This document shows positions 6,464 to 11,558 of a stretch of 11,558 bases of DNA, piece after piece. Location: positions 1-11,558 of the forward strand of contig JAQVKV010000023.1 of NCBI GenBank assembly GCA_028694545.1, in the 5' to 3' direction. This DNA is from Zavarzinia sp. (GTDB lineage: Bacteria > Pseudomonadota > Alphaproteobacteria > Zavarziniales > Zavarziniaceae). The notes under the pieces are model-generated. The model had not been told where the DNA came from. It saw only the letters and a list, made by a program, of their open reading frames with translations, and made no database searches. Position 1 is the stretch's first letter; each line of letters begins with the position of its first letter. The position numbers were made by a program, and so were the translations under genes.

Positions 6464-8296
6464 ATGACGCTTCAACTCGCCCTCGTCCTCGGCCTGCTTG
6501 GTGCCGCGGTCGTGATGTTCGCCCTGAACCGGCCACGCATGGACGTGGTTGCCGTGATCATGATGGTCTGCCTGCCACTGACCGGCGCCGTCACCACGGC
6601 GGAAGCGCTGTTCGGTTTCGCCGACCGCAACGTCATTCTGATCGCCGCCCTCTTCGTCATCGGCGAGGCGCTGGTGCGGACCGGCGTGGCTCAGGGCCTT
6701 GGAGACCAGCTGATCCGCCGCGCGGGTGCCAGCGAGGTGCTGCTGATCACCCTGCTGATGATCTTCGTCTCCCTGCTAGGCGCCATCATGAGTTCGACCG
6801 GCGTCGTCGCCATCTTCATCCCGATCGTGCTACGGGTGGCGCGCAGCAGCGGCATTCCGGCGGGACGCCTGATGATGCCCATGTCGATCGCCGCCCTCAG
6901 CAGCGGCATGACCACCCTGGTCGCGACACCGCCCAACCTGATCGTGCATGGCGAATTGCTGCGCCACGACCTGCCCGGCTTCGGCTTCTTCGCCTTCTCG
7001 CCCTTCGGCCTGCCCATCCTCGCGCTGTCGATCCTCTATGTCCTGCTGATCCGGCGCCGGCTGGGTCGGGGCGAGACGGTAGCGGCGGCGCAGAAAGGCC
7101 CGGACTTCGCCGCCTGGATCGACGATTACGCGCTGGCGGCGCGCGAGTACCGGCTGCGCATCGCCCCTGCCTCCCCCGTCGCCGGGCAGGCCCTGCGCCA
7201 GCTCGACATGCGGGCGACGGCGGGCATCAACGTCATCGCCGTCGAACGTGGCATCGGCTTCGGCCGCCACCTGCTGCGCCCCCATGCCGATCTCGTGCTG
7301 CAAGTCGGCGACATCCTGCTGCTCGACGTCTTCGAGCCAAAGGAGGACATGGCGAGCCTGAGCGCGCGGTTCCGCCTGGACCCCCTGCCCCTGTCCGGGC
7401 GCTATTTCGCCGACCGGCGGCACGAGATCGGCCTTGCCGAAGTGATGGTGCCCGCCACCTCCGCCCTGATCGGGCGCACGGTGGTGGACGCGAAGATCCG
7501 CAGCGAGCACGACCTCGTCGTCATCGGCCTGCGCCACGGCCGCAAGGCCGAGACCGGCGACATCCTGCGCCGTCCACTGGAGACCGGCGATACCTTGCTG
7601 GTGACGGGCCCCTGGAACGCCATCCGCAAGCTGCAGGAAGACCGCCGCCACCTCGTGGTGATCGGCCTTGCCACCGAGGATGCGGAAGGACCGGTGGCGG
7701 CGGAACGCGCGCCCTTCGCGCTTGGCGTCCTTGCCCTCGTCGTCGGACTCATGGTCTGGGGCGGGATCGCCAATGTCACGGCGGCCCTGCTCGGCTGCCT
7801 GCTGATGGGCCTGTTCGGCTGCATCGACATGAAGAACGCCTATCGTTCCATCCACTGGCAGAGCCTCGTGCTCATCGTCGGCATGCTGCCTTTCTCGCTG
7901 GCGCTGGAGCGCAGCGGCGGCCTGGCGCTCGCCGCCGACGCCTTCCTTTCAGTCTTCGGCCATGGCGATCCGCGCGCGGCGCTGGCCGGGCTCTTCGTGC
8001 TCACCGCCAGCTTCAGCCTGTTCATGTCGAACACGGCGACCGCCGTGCTGCTTGCCCCTGTCGCCATCGCCATCGCAAGCGAGATGGGGCTTTCGCCCTA
8101 TCCCTTCGCCATGACCGTGGCCCTCGCCGCCTCCGCCGCCTATGTCACGCCGGTGTCCTCGCCGGTGAATGCGCTGGTGGCGGGGCCGGGCGACTACCGC
8201 TTCGGCGATTTCGTGAAGGTGGGGCTGCCGCTCGCCCTGCTCGTCCTTGTCGTGACCGTGGTGCTGGTGCCCCTGGTGCTGCCCTTCACGCCCTGA
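6464..8296 (+). CDS. SLC13/DASS-family anion transporter with two central RCK_C (TrkA-C) domains
   Basis: A 610-residue inner-membrane permease of the SLC13 (divalent anion:Na+ symporter) superfamily. The N-terminal membrane half (about 1-197) has the first SNT-like motif SSTGVVAIFIP (110-120) and the re-entrant stretch MTTLVATPPNLIVHG. A soluble insert of about 180 residues follows, made of two TrkA-C/RCK_C domains (about 225-300 and 315-395; for example VGDILLLDVF and TGDTLLVTGPW). The C-terminal half has the canonical SNTATAVLLAP (522-532) and VTPVSSPVNALVAGPGDYRFGDF (561-583, read in two parts). This arrangement is typical of bacterial and algal SAC1-like transporters; sulfate, other oxyanions or dicarboxylates are possible substrates. 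The RCK_C pair suggests ligand gating. Its 3' end overlaps the convergent phosphatase gene by 11 bp. Confidence 0.93.
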   Translation: MTLQLALVLGLLGAAVVMFALNRPRMDVVAVIMMVCLPLTGAVTTAEALFGFADRNVILIAALFVIGEALVRTGVAQGLGDQLIRRAGASEVLLITLLMIFVSLLGAIMSSTGVVAIFIPIVLRVARSSGIPAGRLMMPMSIAALSSGMTTLVATPPNLIVHGELLRHDLPGFGFFAFSPFGLPILALSILYVLLIRRRLGRGETVAAAQKGPDFAAWIDDYALAAREYRLRIAPASPVAGQALRQLDMRATAGINVIAVERGIGFGRHLLRPHADLVLQVGDILLLDVFEPKEDMASLSARFRLDPLPLSGRYFADRRHEIGLAEVMVPATSALIGRTVVDAKIRSEHDLVVIGLRHGRKAETGDILRRPLETGDTLLVTGPWNAIRKLQEDRRHLVVIGLATEDAEGPVAAERAPFALGVLALVVGLMVWGGIANVTAALLGCLLMGLFGCIDMKNAYRSIHWQSLVLIVGMLPFSLALERSGGLALAADAFLSVFGHGDPRAALAGLFVLTASFSLFMSNTATAVLLAPVAIAIASEMGLSPYPFAMTVALAASAAYVTPVSSPVNALVAGPGDYRFGDFVKVGLPLALLVLVVTVVLVPLVLPFTP

Positions 8297-8756
8297 TCAG
8301 GCGCAGCAATCCTTCCGCCCCGGCCATCACCTCGGCCCAGGTGACCTCGAACCCCGCCGTGTCGCCATAATAGGGATCGGCCACCGCCTGCCCTTCCCGT
8401 CCCGGCACATGATCGAGCAGGAGCGAGAGGCGCGCCCCGCCGTCCTTCGGCCGGATCGCCTCGAGATCGGCGAGGTTGCGCCGGTCCAGGGCGACGACAT
8501 GGGTGAAATAGCGGAAATCCAGCGCCGTCACCTGACGCCCGCGCAAGTCCGAAATGTCGACGCCGTGGCGTGCCGCCACCGCCTGCGCCCTTCGGTCTGG
8601 CGGCTCGCCCACATGCCAGTCGCCGGTGCCGGCGGAATCGACCCGAAGGGCGACGCCGGCCCGCGCGGCGACATGACGCATGGCCCCTTCCGCGAGTGGC
8701 GAACGGCAGATATTCCCGAGACAGACGAAGAGAATGGCGGGCTTTTCGGCGGACAC
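8286..8756 (-). CDS. Low-molecular-weight protein tyrosine phosphatase
   Basis: A 156-residue LMW-PTP. The phosphate-binding loop VCLGNICRSP (nucleophile Cys12, Arg18 by this start) is at the N-terminus after the first strand. DSAGTGDWHVGEPPDRRA follows, and the general acid Asp127 is in VADPYYGD, so all catalytic residues are intact. Such enzymes remove phosphate from tyrosine in proteins, often tyrosine kinases of polysaccharide export, but no such partner is in view. I chose GTG at 8756 because GAAAGG lies upstream and the protein then begins close to the P-loop, as in the family. A GTG at 8804 would add 16 mostly Pro and basic residues and would put the start codon inside the palindrome at 8790-8806. 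The end overlaps the SLC13 gene by 11 bp. Confidence 0.93.
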   Translation of the reverse strand: MSAEKPAILFVCLGNICRSPLAEGAMRHVAARAGVALRVDSAGTGDWHVGEPPDRRAQAVAARHGVDISDLRGRQVTALDFRYFTHVVALDRRNLADLEAIRPKDGGARLSLLLDHVPGREGQAVADPYYGDTAGFEVTWAEVMAGAEGLLRLIRA

Positions 8757-8789
8757 GGCGGGGCCTTTCGGACGGGGCGGCGGGGATGG

Positions 8790-8806
8790 ATGTGATTTAG
8801 TCACAT
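8790..8806 (+). promoter_or_regulatory. 17-bp palindromic operator upstream of the SLAC1/TDT gene (site A)
   Basis: ATGTGATTTAGTCACAT is a palindrome with a single mismatched pair, centred at 8798. Its half-sites ATGTGA/TCACAT resemble CRP/FNR-family boxes, but the spacer between TGA and TCA is 5 rather than 6. The core GTGAyTTAGTCAC recurs at 10374-10390 (minus strand). It sits in the divergent gap between the phosphatase and the SLAC1-like gene, 35 bases before the end of a -10-like box, a class-II activator position. The Crp/Fnr regulator encoded at 10380-11039 is the likely binder; that is inference. Confidence 0.7.
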
Positions 8807-8827
8807 TACCCTGCGGGGTCGATGGGG

Positions 8828-8833
8828 CAAAAT
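8828..8833 (+). promoter_or_regulatory. Possible -10 box of the SLAC1/TDT gene
   Basis: CAAAAT matches four of six bases of TATAAT. It would start transcription near 8840, placing the palindrome centre (8798) at about -42, the class-II position for Crp/Fnr activators. No good -35 is visible, as expected for an activator-dependent promoter. Confidence 0.4.
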
Positions 8834-8870
8834 GGGAACAAATGCGTCACCAACGAGACGAGGAGCTTTC

Positions 8871-9869
8871 ATGACCGCCCAAATCGGCACGGCAGGCAGT
8901 GCGACGGGCAGCGCCGCCACCGGCCGGCTCGCCCATCTGCCGCTTCCCCTCTTCGCCGCCCCCATGGGGCTCGGCGGCCTTGGTCTGGCCTGGCGCGAGG
9001 CCGGGCGCGTGCTGGACGCGCCGTCGGTGGTCGGCGATGCGCTGATGGCGACCGCGCTCATCGTCTGGCTGCTGATCATGGCGTTGCATCTCACGCGCGC
9101 CCTGCGCCACCCCGAAGCCCTGCGCGCCGATCTCGCCCACCCGATCCGCTCCGCCTTTACCGGGGCGATTACCATTGGCCTGCTGATCATTTCCGGCGGA
9201 TTTATTCCCTATGCACCGTCGCTGGCGATCGTGCTGTGGCTGATCGCCGTGGTCTTCCATGTCACGATCGGACTGTGGACCGTGCGCGGTCTGCTGACCG
9301 CCCCCCGCGAATCGACCACCCTGGTGCCGCCGCTGCTGATTCCGCTGGTCGGCAATATCGTGGCGCCGATCTTCGGCGTGAAGCTGGGCTTTCCCGAATT
9401 GTCGTGGATGCTGTTCGGCCTCGGCGTGCTCTTGTGGGCGATGATCCAGCCGCTCATCCTCGGTCGGATTATCTCCGGGCCGACCATGCCGGCGCGCCTG
9501 CGGCCCACCCTCGCCATCCTGCTGGCGCCACCCGCGGTCGGCACGGTCGCCCTGTCGGGCCTGACCGGCGGCTTCGGGCCTGGCCCGCTCGCCGTCTTCG
9601 GCCTCGCCGTCTTCGTCGCGCTGGTGCTCGTCACCCTGACCGTGCGTTTCTCGGCAGTCCCATTCGGCGTCTCCTGGTGGGCCTGGACCTTTCCGACCGC
9701 CGCCTTCTCGGTCGCCTTCTCGGGTTTCGCCCGTGCCTATCCCGCGCTCCCGATCACGCTGGCCGCCTGGGCCGTACTGGCGATCGCGAGCACGATCGGC
9801 CTGATCGTCAGCCTGGCCACCCTGCGCGCGGCCGCCACCGGCCACCTGCTGCTGCCCGAGGCGCCCTGA
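8871..9869 (+). CDS. SLAC1/TDT (TehA-like) anion channel or exporter
   Basis: A 332-residue integral membrane protein of the tellurite-resistance/dicarboxylate transporter (TDT/SLAC1) family, with about ten hydrophobic helices. Family marks are LPLPLFAAPMGLGGLGLAWR (23-42), the GNIVAPIFGVKLG region (161-173), a Gly/Pro-kinked pattern along the helices, and GVSWWAWTFPTAAFSVAF (266-283), the typical WW-TFP signature. Relatives include plant SLAC1 anion channels, TehA and fungal sulfite exporter SSU1, so chloride, nitrate, sulfite or organic anions are possible substrates. The ATG at 8871 has GAGGAG 8 bases upstream; an ATG at 8832 lacks a ribosome site and adds a non-conserved stretch. A palindromic operator lies 65-81 bp upstream. 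The convergent rhodanese gene lies beyond a strong hairpin. Sulfite export would fit the rhodanese neighbour, but this is inference. Confidence 0.9.
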   Translation: MTAQIGTAGSATGSAATGRLAHLPLPLFAAPMGLGGLGLAWREAGRVLDAPSVVGDALMATALIVWLLIMALHLTRALRHPEALRADLAHPIRSAFTGAITIGLLIISGGFIPYAPSLAIVLWLIAVVFHVTIGLWTVRGLLTAPRESTTLVPPLLIPLVGNIVAPIFGVKLGFPELSWMLFGLGVLLWAMIQPLILGRIISGPTMPARLRPTLAILLAPPAVGTVALSGLTGGFGPGPLAVFGLAVFVALVLVTLTVRFSAVPFGVSWWAWTFPTAAFSVAFSGFARAYPALPITLAAWAVLAIASTIGLIVSLATLRAAATGHLLLPEAP

Positions 9870-9870
9870 C

Positions 9871-9904
9871 AAAAAAGCCCGCCGCCCGGAAACGGGCGGC
9901 GGGC
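9871..9904 (-). terminator. Intrinsic terminator of the rhodanese gene, GNRA-type hairpin
   Basis: A perfect 12-bp GC stem, GCCCGCCGCCCG (9877-9888) paired with CGGGCGGCGGGC (9893-9904), encloses GAAA on the plus strand. Six A residues at 9871-9876 give a U6 tract after the stem on the minus strand, so it is a textbook rho-independent terminator for the minus-strand transcript. On the plus strand it lies immediately after the SLAC1-like stop and could also stop that message, but with only a poor U-tract. Confidence 0.92.
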
Positions 9905-9931
9905 CTTGGCGCGTGACCAGCCGGGTACCGT

Positions 9932-10315
9932 TCAGACGGCGCGTGCGACGTGGCGGATGCCGCCAGTCGCGGGATCGGTCCCGATATAGGGCAGGCCCGC
10001 CGTCTTCCAGGCGGCAAAGCCTCCTGCCATATGGGCGAGCGGGGTAACACCCGCCGCGATGCAGGCTTCGAGCACCTTGCGCGACCGCATGCCGGAACCG
10101 CAGTGGAACACGAGACGCTTGCCCTGCTGCGACGGCAGGAAAGCCGGCTTGAATTCGGCCAGCGGCGACAGCAGGCCGCCCTCCACATGCTCGAAGGCAT
10201 ATTCCTGCGGCGTGCGCACGTCGATCAGCGCGATCTCCCCGGCTTCAAGCGCGCTCAAGACTTCCTCGGGCGTCCAGCACTCGAATTTGACGCCGTTCTC
10301 TTCCTCAATATGCAT
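9932..10315 (-). CDS. Single-domain rhodanese (sulfurtransferase)
   Basis: A 127-residue cytosolic rhodanese-like protein. It has the CH2A-type motif LIDVRTPQEYAFEHVEGGLL (30-49, with the Asp-Val-Arg core), the strand KRLVFHCGSG, and active-site Cys72 in the loop CGSGMRSRK. The C-terminal motif HMAGGFAAWKTAGLPY (95-110) is the standard end of the domain. Such proteins carry a persulfide on the loop cysteine and pass sulfane sulfur between thiosulfate, polysulfide, glutathione persulfide and acceptors. The loop CGSGMRS is six residues long between Cys and Ser, the sulfurtransferase rather than the phosphatase (Cdc25) length. The ATG at 10315 has AAGGAG 6-7 bases upstream. A palindromic operator lies about 60 bp upstream, overlapping the stop of the Crp/Fnr gene, and a strong terminator follows. 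Confidence 0.93.
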   Translation of the reverse strand: MHIEEENGVKFECWTPEEVLSALEAGEIALIDVRTPQEYAFEHVEGGLLSPLAEFKPAFLPSQQGKRLVFHCGSGMRSRKVLEACIAAGVTPLAHMAGGFAAWKTAGLPYIGTDPATGGIRHVARAV

Positions 10316-10346
10316 GGGTTCTCTCCTTGGGTTCCATTGGTGGACC

Positions 10347-10352
10347 ACAATA
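10347..10352 (-). promoter_or_regulatory. Possible -10 box of the rhodanese gene
   Basis: On the minus strand TATTGT (10352 to 10347) matches four of six bases of TATAAT. Its end lies 35 bases from the palindrome centre at 10382, the same distance as at the SLAC1 promoter. Transcription would start near 10340, about 25 bases before the ATG. Confidence 0.4.
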
Positions 10353-10373
10353 AGCCCCGGATCTCCGCGCCTC

Positions 10374-10390
10374 CGGTGACTAAGTCACCG
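10374..10390 (-). promoter_or_regulatory. Perfect 17-bp palindromic operator upstream of rhodanese (site B)
   Basis: CGGTGACTAAGTCACCG is a perfect palindrome with 8-bp arms around a central base at 10382. Read on the minus strand, its core GTGACTTAGTCAC differs at one of 13 positions from site A read on the plus strand, so both sites face their genes in the same way. It covers the stop codon of the Crp/Fnr gene and the following intergenic bases. Binding by that regulator is inferred. Confidence 0.75.
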
Positions 10391-11039
10391 AGGCGGCGAT
10401 GTCGGCCAGGGCCGCGCGGTCGCGCAATTCGACGGCGCCCCTTGTCAGCGCCACCCAGCCCTTCTGCTGAAAAGCCTGGAGCTGGCGGCTCACCACCTCG
10501 CGCGCCGTACGCAGTTCCATCGCCAGTTCCTGATGGGTAATCGCGACCTTTCCCTCGTCCGCCGGCAGATCCAGCAGCTTCCTGGCCAGACGCCCGTCGA
10601 CGCGCTTGAAGGCGATCTCGTCGATGATGAAGAACAGCTCGGCGATGCGCCGCGAATAGGCGGTGAATACGAAGCGCCGGAAGGTGGGCGAGACGGCGAT
10701 CATCTCCTCGAAGGCGGTGCGCGGCAGGGCGACGGCCCGAACCTCGGTCTCGGTCACGGCTTCGGCGCCATAATCCTGATAGGCAAGGACACAGGCCGTG
10801 GTGAGCACGCAACTTTCGCCGCCACGCGCGCGATAGAGCACGATCTCGCGCCCCTGTTCCGACAATTGCTGTACCCGGATCGAGCCTTCGATCAGCAGCA
10901 GCATGTTTTCGGGCGCGCGGCCGGCGCCGATGATGGTCGTCCCCGCCGGATACTGCACGAAGCGCGCACGCTCGGACAGAATCGCCATGGCCTCGGGCTC
11001 CAGCGCCGCGAGTTCGGGGAAATGCGCGATCCAGTCCAT
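10380..11039 (-). CDS. Crp/Fnr-family transcriptional regulator with a C-x5-C pair in the sensor domain
   Basis: A 219-residue Crp/Fnr regulator. A cNMP-binding-like beta-roll (about 1-110; ENMLLLIEGSIRV, GREIVLYRARGGESC) is joined by a long dimer helix (about 112-140) to a winged helix with THQELAMELRTAREVVSRQL (168-187). The reading helix has R180, E181, S184 and R185; Arg, Glu and the last Arg match the CRP residues that read the GTGA half-site. The phosphate-binding cassette is altered. GESCVLTTACVLAYQDYGAEA replaces the GE-L-R-S/T-A pattern, so cAMP binding is unlikely, and Cys77 and Cys83 fall there as C-x5-C, suggesting a thiol or redox signal. There is no N-terminal FNR cysteine cluster. 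The ATG at 11039 follows AGGAGG. The stop lies inside site B. A possible -35 TTGACC (11103-11098) is upstream. Confidence 0.92.
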   Translation of the reverse strand: MDWIAHFPELAALEPEAMAILSERARFVQYPAGTTIIGAGRAPENMLLLIEGSIRVQQLSEQGREIVLYRARGGESCVLTTACVLAYQDYGAEAVTETEVRAVALPRTAFEEMIAVSPTFRRFVFTAYSRRIAELFFIIDEIAFKRVDGRLARKLLDLPADEGKVAITHQELAMELRTAREVVSRQLQAFQQKGWVALTRGAVELRDRAALADIAASVT

Positions 11040-11112
11040 GACCCTCCTGCCCTTCGCCGAGACAACACCAGAGCATCCCGGCCGTTTCCTTGCGATGGGT
11101 CAAGGCCGGGGT

Positions 11113-11150
11113 TGTCCGGACATGAACGGCGCCTGAACGGCCGGTTCAGG
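11113..11150. promoter_or_regulatory. Cluster of palindromes and GAAC/GTTC repeats in a divergent promoter region
   Basis: The 170-bp gap between the Crp/Fnr gene and the 44-aa gene holds three overlapping signals. TGTCCGGACA (11113-11122) is a perfect 10-bp palindrome. GAAC-N7-GAAC (11124-11127 and 11135-11138) is the form of the alphaproteobacterial LexA box. CCTGAAC-N5-GTTCAGG (11132-11150) is an inverted repeat with 7-bp arms. Any of them could control the small membrane protein/cytochrome b operon or the regulator. The rest of the gap shows no clear structure, and no copy of the GTGAyTTAGTCAC operator is present. Confidence 0.45.
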
Positions 11151-11209
11151 AAAGGCTCAGCCCCATGCCCGCATGATGCGCCCCGGATCGCGGATCGAAT
11201 GAGGGCGTC

Positions 11210-11344
11210 ATGCTGAAACGAATGGTTCTCGAGGGCTTGCTGGTCGCCGCCCTGGTGCTGGCCTCGGGGGCGACCTATCAGGCCCTGCGCTATGGCCCTG
11301 CCTCCCTCGCCGACATCGTCGCCGGGGGCGATCATGACGACTGA
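11210..11344 (+). CDS. 44-residue single-span membrane protein upstream of cytochrome b561
   Basis: A 44-codon frame starts at an ATG with GAGGG 5 bases upstream. It encodes a basic start (MLKRM), one hydrophobic segment (VLEGLLVAALVLASGATYQA, about 6-25) and a short acidic tail ending in GGDHDD. Its stop overlaps the start of the cytochrome b gene by 11 bases (11334-11344), a strong sign of translational coupling and that the frame is real. I do not recognise a family. It could be a small subunit or assembly helper of the cytochrome, or an uncleaved signal anchor that presents a periplasmic tail. The role is inference from overlap only. Confidence 0.65.
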   Translation: MLKRMVLEGLLVAALVLASGATYQALRYGPASLADIVAGGDHDD

Positions 11345-11558
11345 CGCGCGCCCGGTAACCCCCCGGCGCCCGCCGAGCCCCGGCCAATTGCGCCTGCTGC
11401 GCCTGTTCCATGCCCTGATGAGCGGCGCCTTCCTCACCGCCTATCTGACCGGGGGCGAGGATGCCTATGGCATTCATGTCGTCGCCGGCTATGTCGTGCT
11501 CGGGGCGCTCGGCTTCCGCCTGATTCTCGCGCTTGCCGCGCCCGAGGGCTCGGTGCTG
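11334..11558 (+). CDS. Cytochrome b561-type membrane protein, N-terminal part (C-terminus outside window)
   Basis: Seventy-five codons are open to the window edge. After a Pro/Arg-rich cytoplasmic lead (to about residue 20) comes LRLLRLFHALMSGAFLTAYLTG (first helix, His26), then GIHVVAGYVVLGALGFRLILALAAP (second helix, His48). This is the bacterial cytochrome b561/Ni-Fe hydrogenase b-type pattern, R-x-F-H in helix 1 and H-x-x-x-G-Y in helix 2, whose histidines bind heme b. Such four-helix proteins pass electrons between quinones and partner redox proteins, often a diheme cytochrome c encoded next door; that gene, if present, lies beyond the window. The ATG at 11334 lies inside the preceding 44-aa frame, which provides coupling. 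The partial length limits the assignment. Confidence 0.82.
   Translation, partial: MTTDARPVTPRRPPSPGQLRLLRLFHALMSGAFLTAYLTGGEDAYGIHVVAGYVVLGALGFRLILALAAPEGSVL

Noticed and set aside
6830..7855. Minus-strand frame of 341 codons inside the SLC13 gene
   Set aside because: His/Gln/Gly-rich shadow composition. The plus-strand transporter explains the region fully.
8847..9872. Minus-strand frame of 341 codons over the SLAC1 gene
   Set aside because: Very rich in Gln, Gly, Arg and Asp, typical of an antisense shadow of a membrane protein gene.
8822..9916. Plus-strand frame of 364 codons over the SLAC1 gene in another phase
   Set aside because: Arg/Pro/Ala-rich shadow; the in-phase membrane protein has family motifs.
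1..11558. Signs of a mobile element, prophage, CRISPR array or RNA gene
   Set aside because: No transposase or integrase motifs, direct-repeat borders, spaced repeats or tRNA-like cloverleaf were seen. Gene density and base composition look uniform.

Overview
The window is a high-GC stretch of bacterial chromosome whose gene content points to an alphaproteobacterium. The main evidence is a SigF/NrsF-type ECF sigma system beside a bufferin operon, as in Caulobacter, together with a GTAAC-N16-CGAA promoter and strong GC bias at third codon positions. The species cannot be named from this sequence. The genes are tightly packed. No gap exceeds about 200 bp, and I see no tRNA, rRNA, CRISPR array, insertion sequence or phage gene.

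Left part (1-4197): a metal/copper-stress module. Four minus-strand genes, bufA-bufB-bufC-bufD, overlap or nearly touch. BufA is a small secreted Cys-rich precursor peptide (DUF2282). BufB is an MNIO/DUF692 multinuclear iron peptide-modifying enzyme. BufC is its DUF2063 partner. BufD is a DoxX-type membrane protein. Divergent from them are an ECF sigma factor and a six-helix DUF1109/NrsF-type anti-sigma factor with exactly two cysteines. A GTAAC-N16-CGAA element upstream of bufA is the likely sigma target, so the module appears to be a closed circuit: the membrane sensor releases sigma, sigma transcribes bufABCD, and a modified metal-binding peptide is exported. Downstream of bufD lies the start of an unrecognised secreted protein, cut by the window edge.

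Middle (4281-8756): housekeeping and accessory genes. These are a gamma-carbonic-anhydrase-family hexapeptide protein, a glutathione S-transferase, MscL, an ArsC/YffB-like thiol reductase, an SLC13/DASS transporter with two central RCK_C (TrkA-C) domains, and a low-molecular-weight protein tyrosine phosphatase.

Right part (8757-11558): a putative small regulon. It holds a SLAC1/TDT-family anion channel or exporter (plus strand), a single-domain rhodanese (minus) and a Crp/Fnr-family regulator (minus). The regulator has a CRP-like R-E-x-x-S-R DNA-reading helix and a C-x5-C motif where cAMP-type proteins have their phosphate-binding cassette. Two nearly identical 17-bp palindromes with core GTGAyTTAGTCAC lie upstream of the channel gene and of the rhodanese gene. 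Both are in the same orientation and the same distance from a -10-like hexamer, as expected for class-II activation by a Crp/Fnr protein. This is the least expected signal in the window. I infer a thiol-, sulfur- or redox-responsive regulon. The window ends in a 44-aa single-span membrane protein translationally coupled to a truncated cytochrome b561-type gene, preceded by a GAAC/GTTC repeat cluster.
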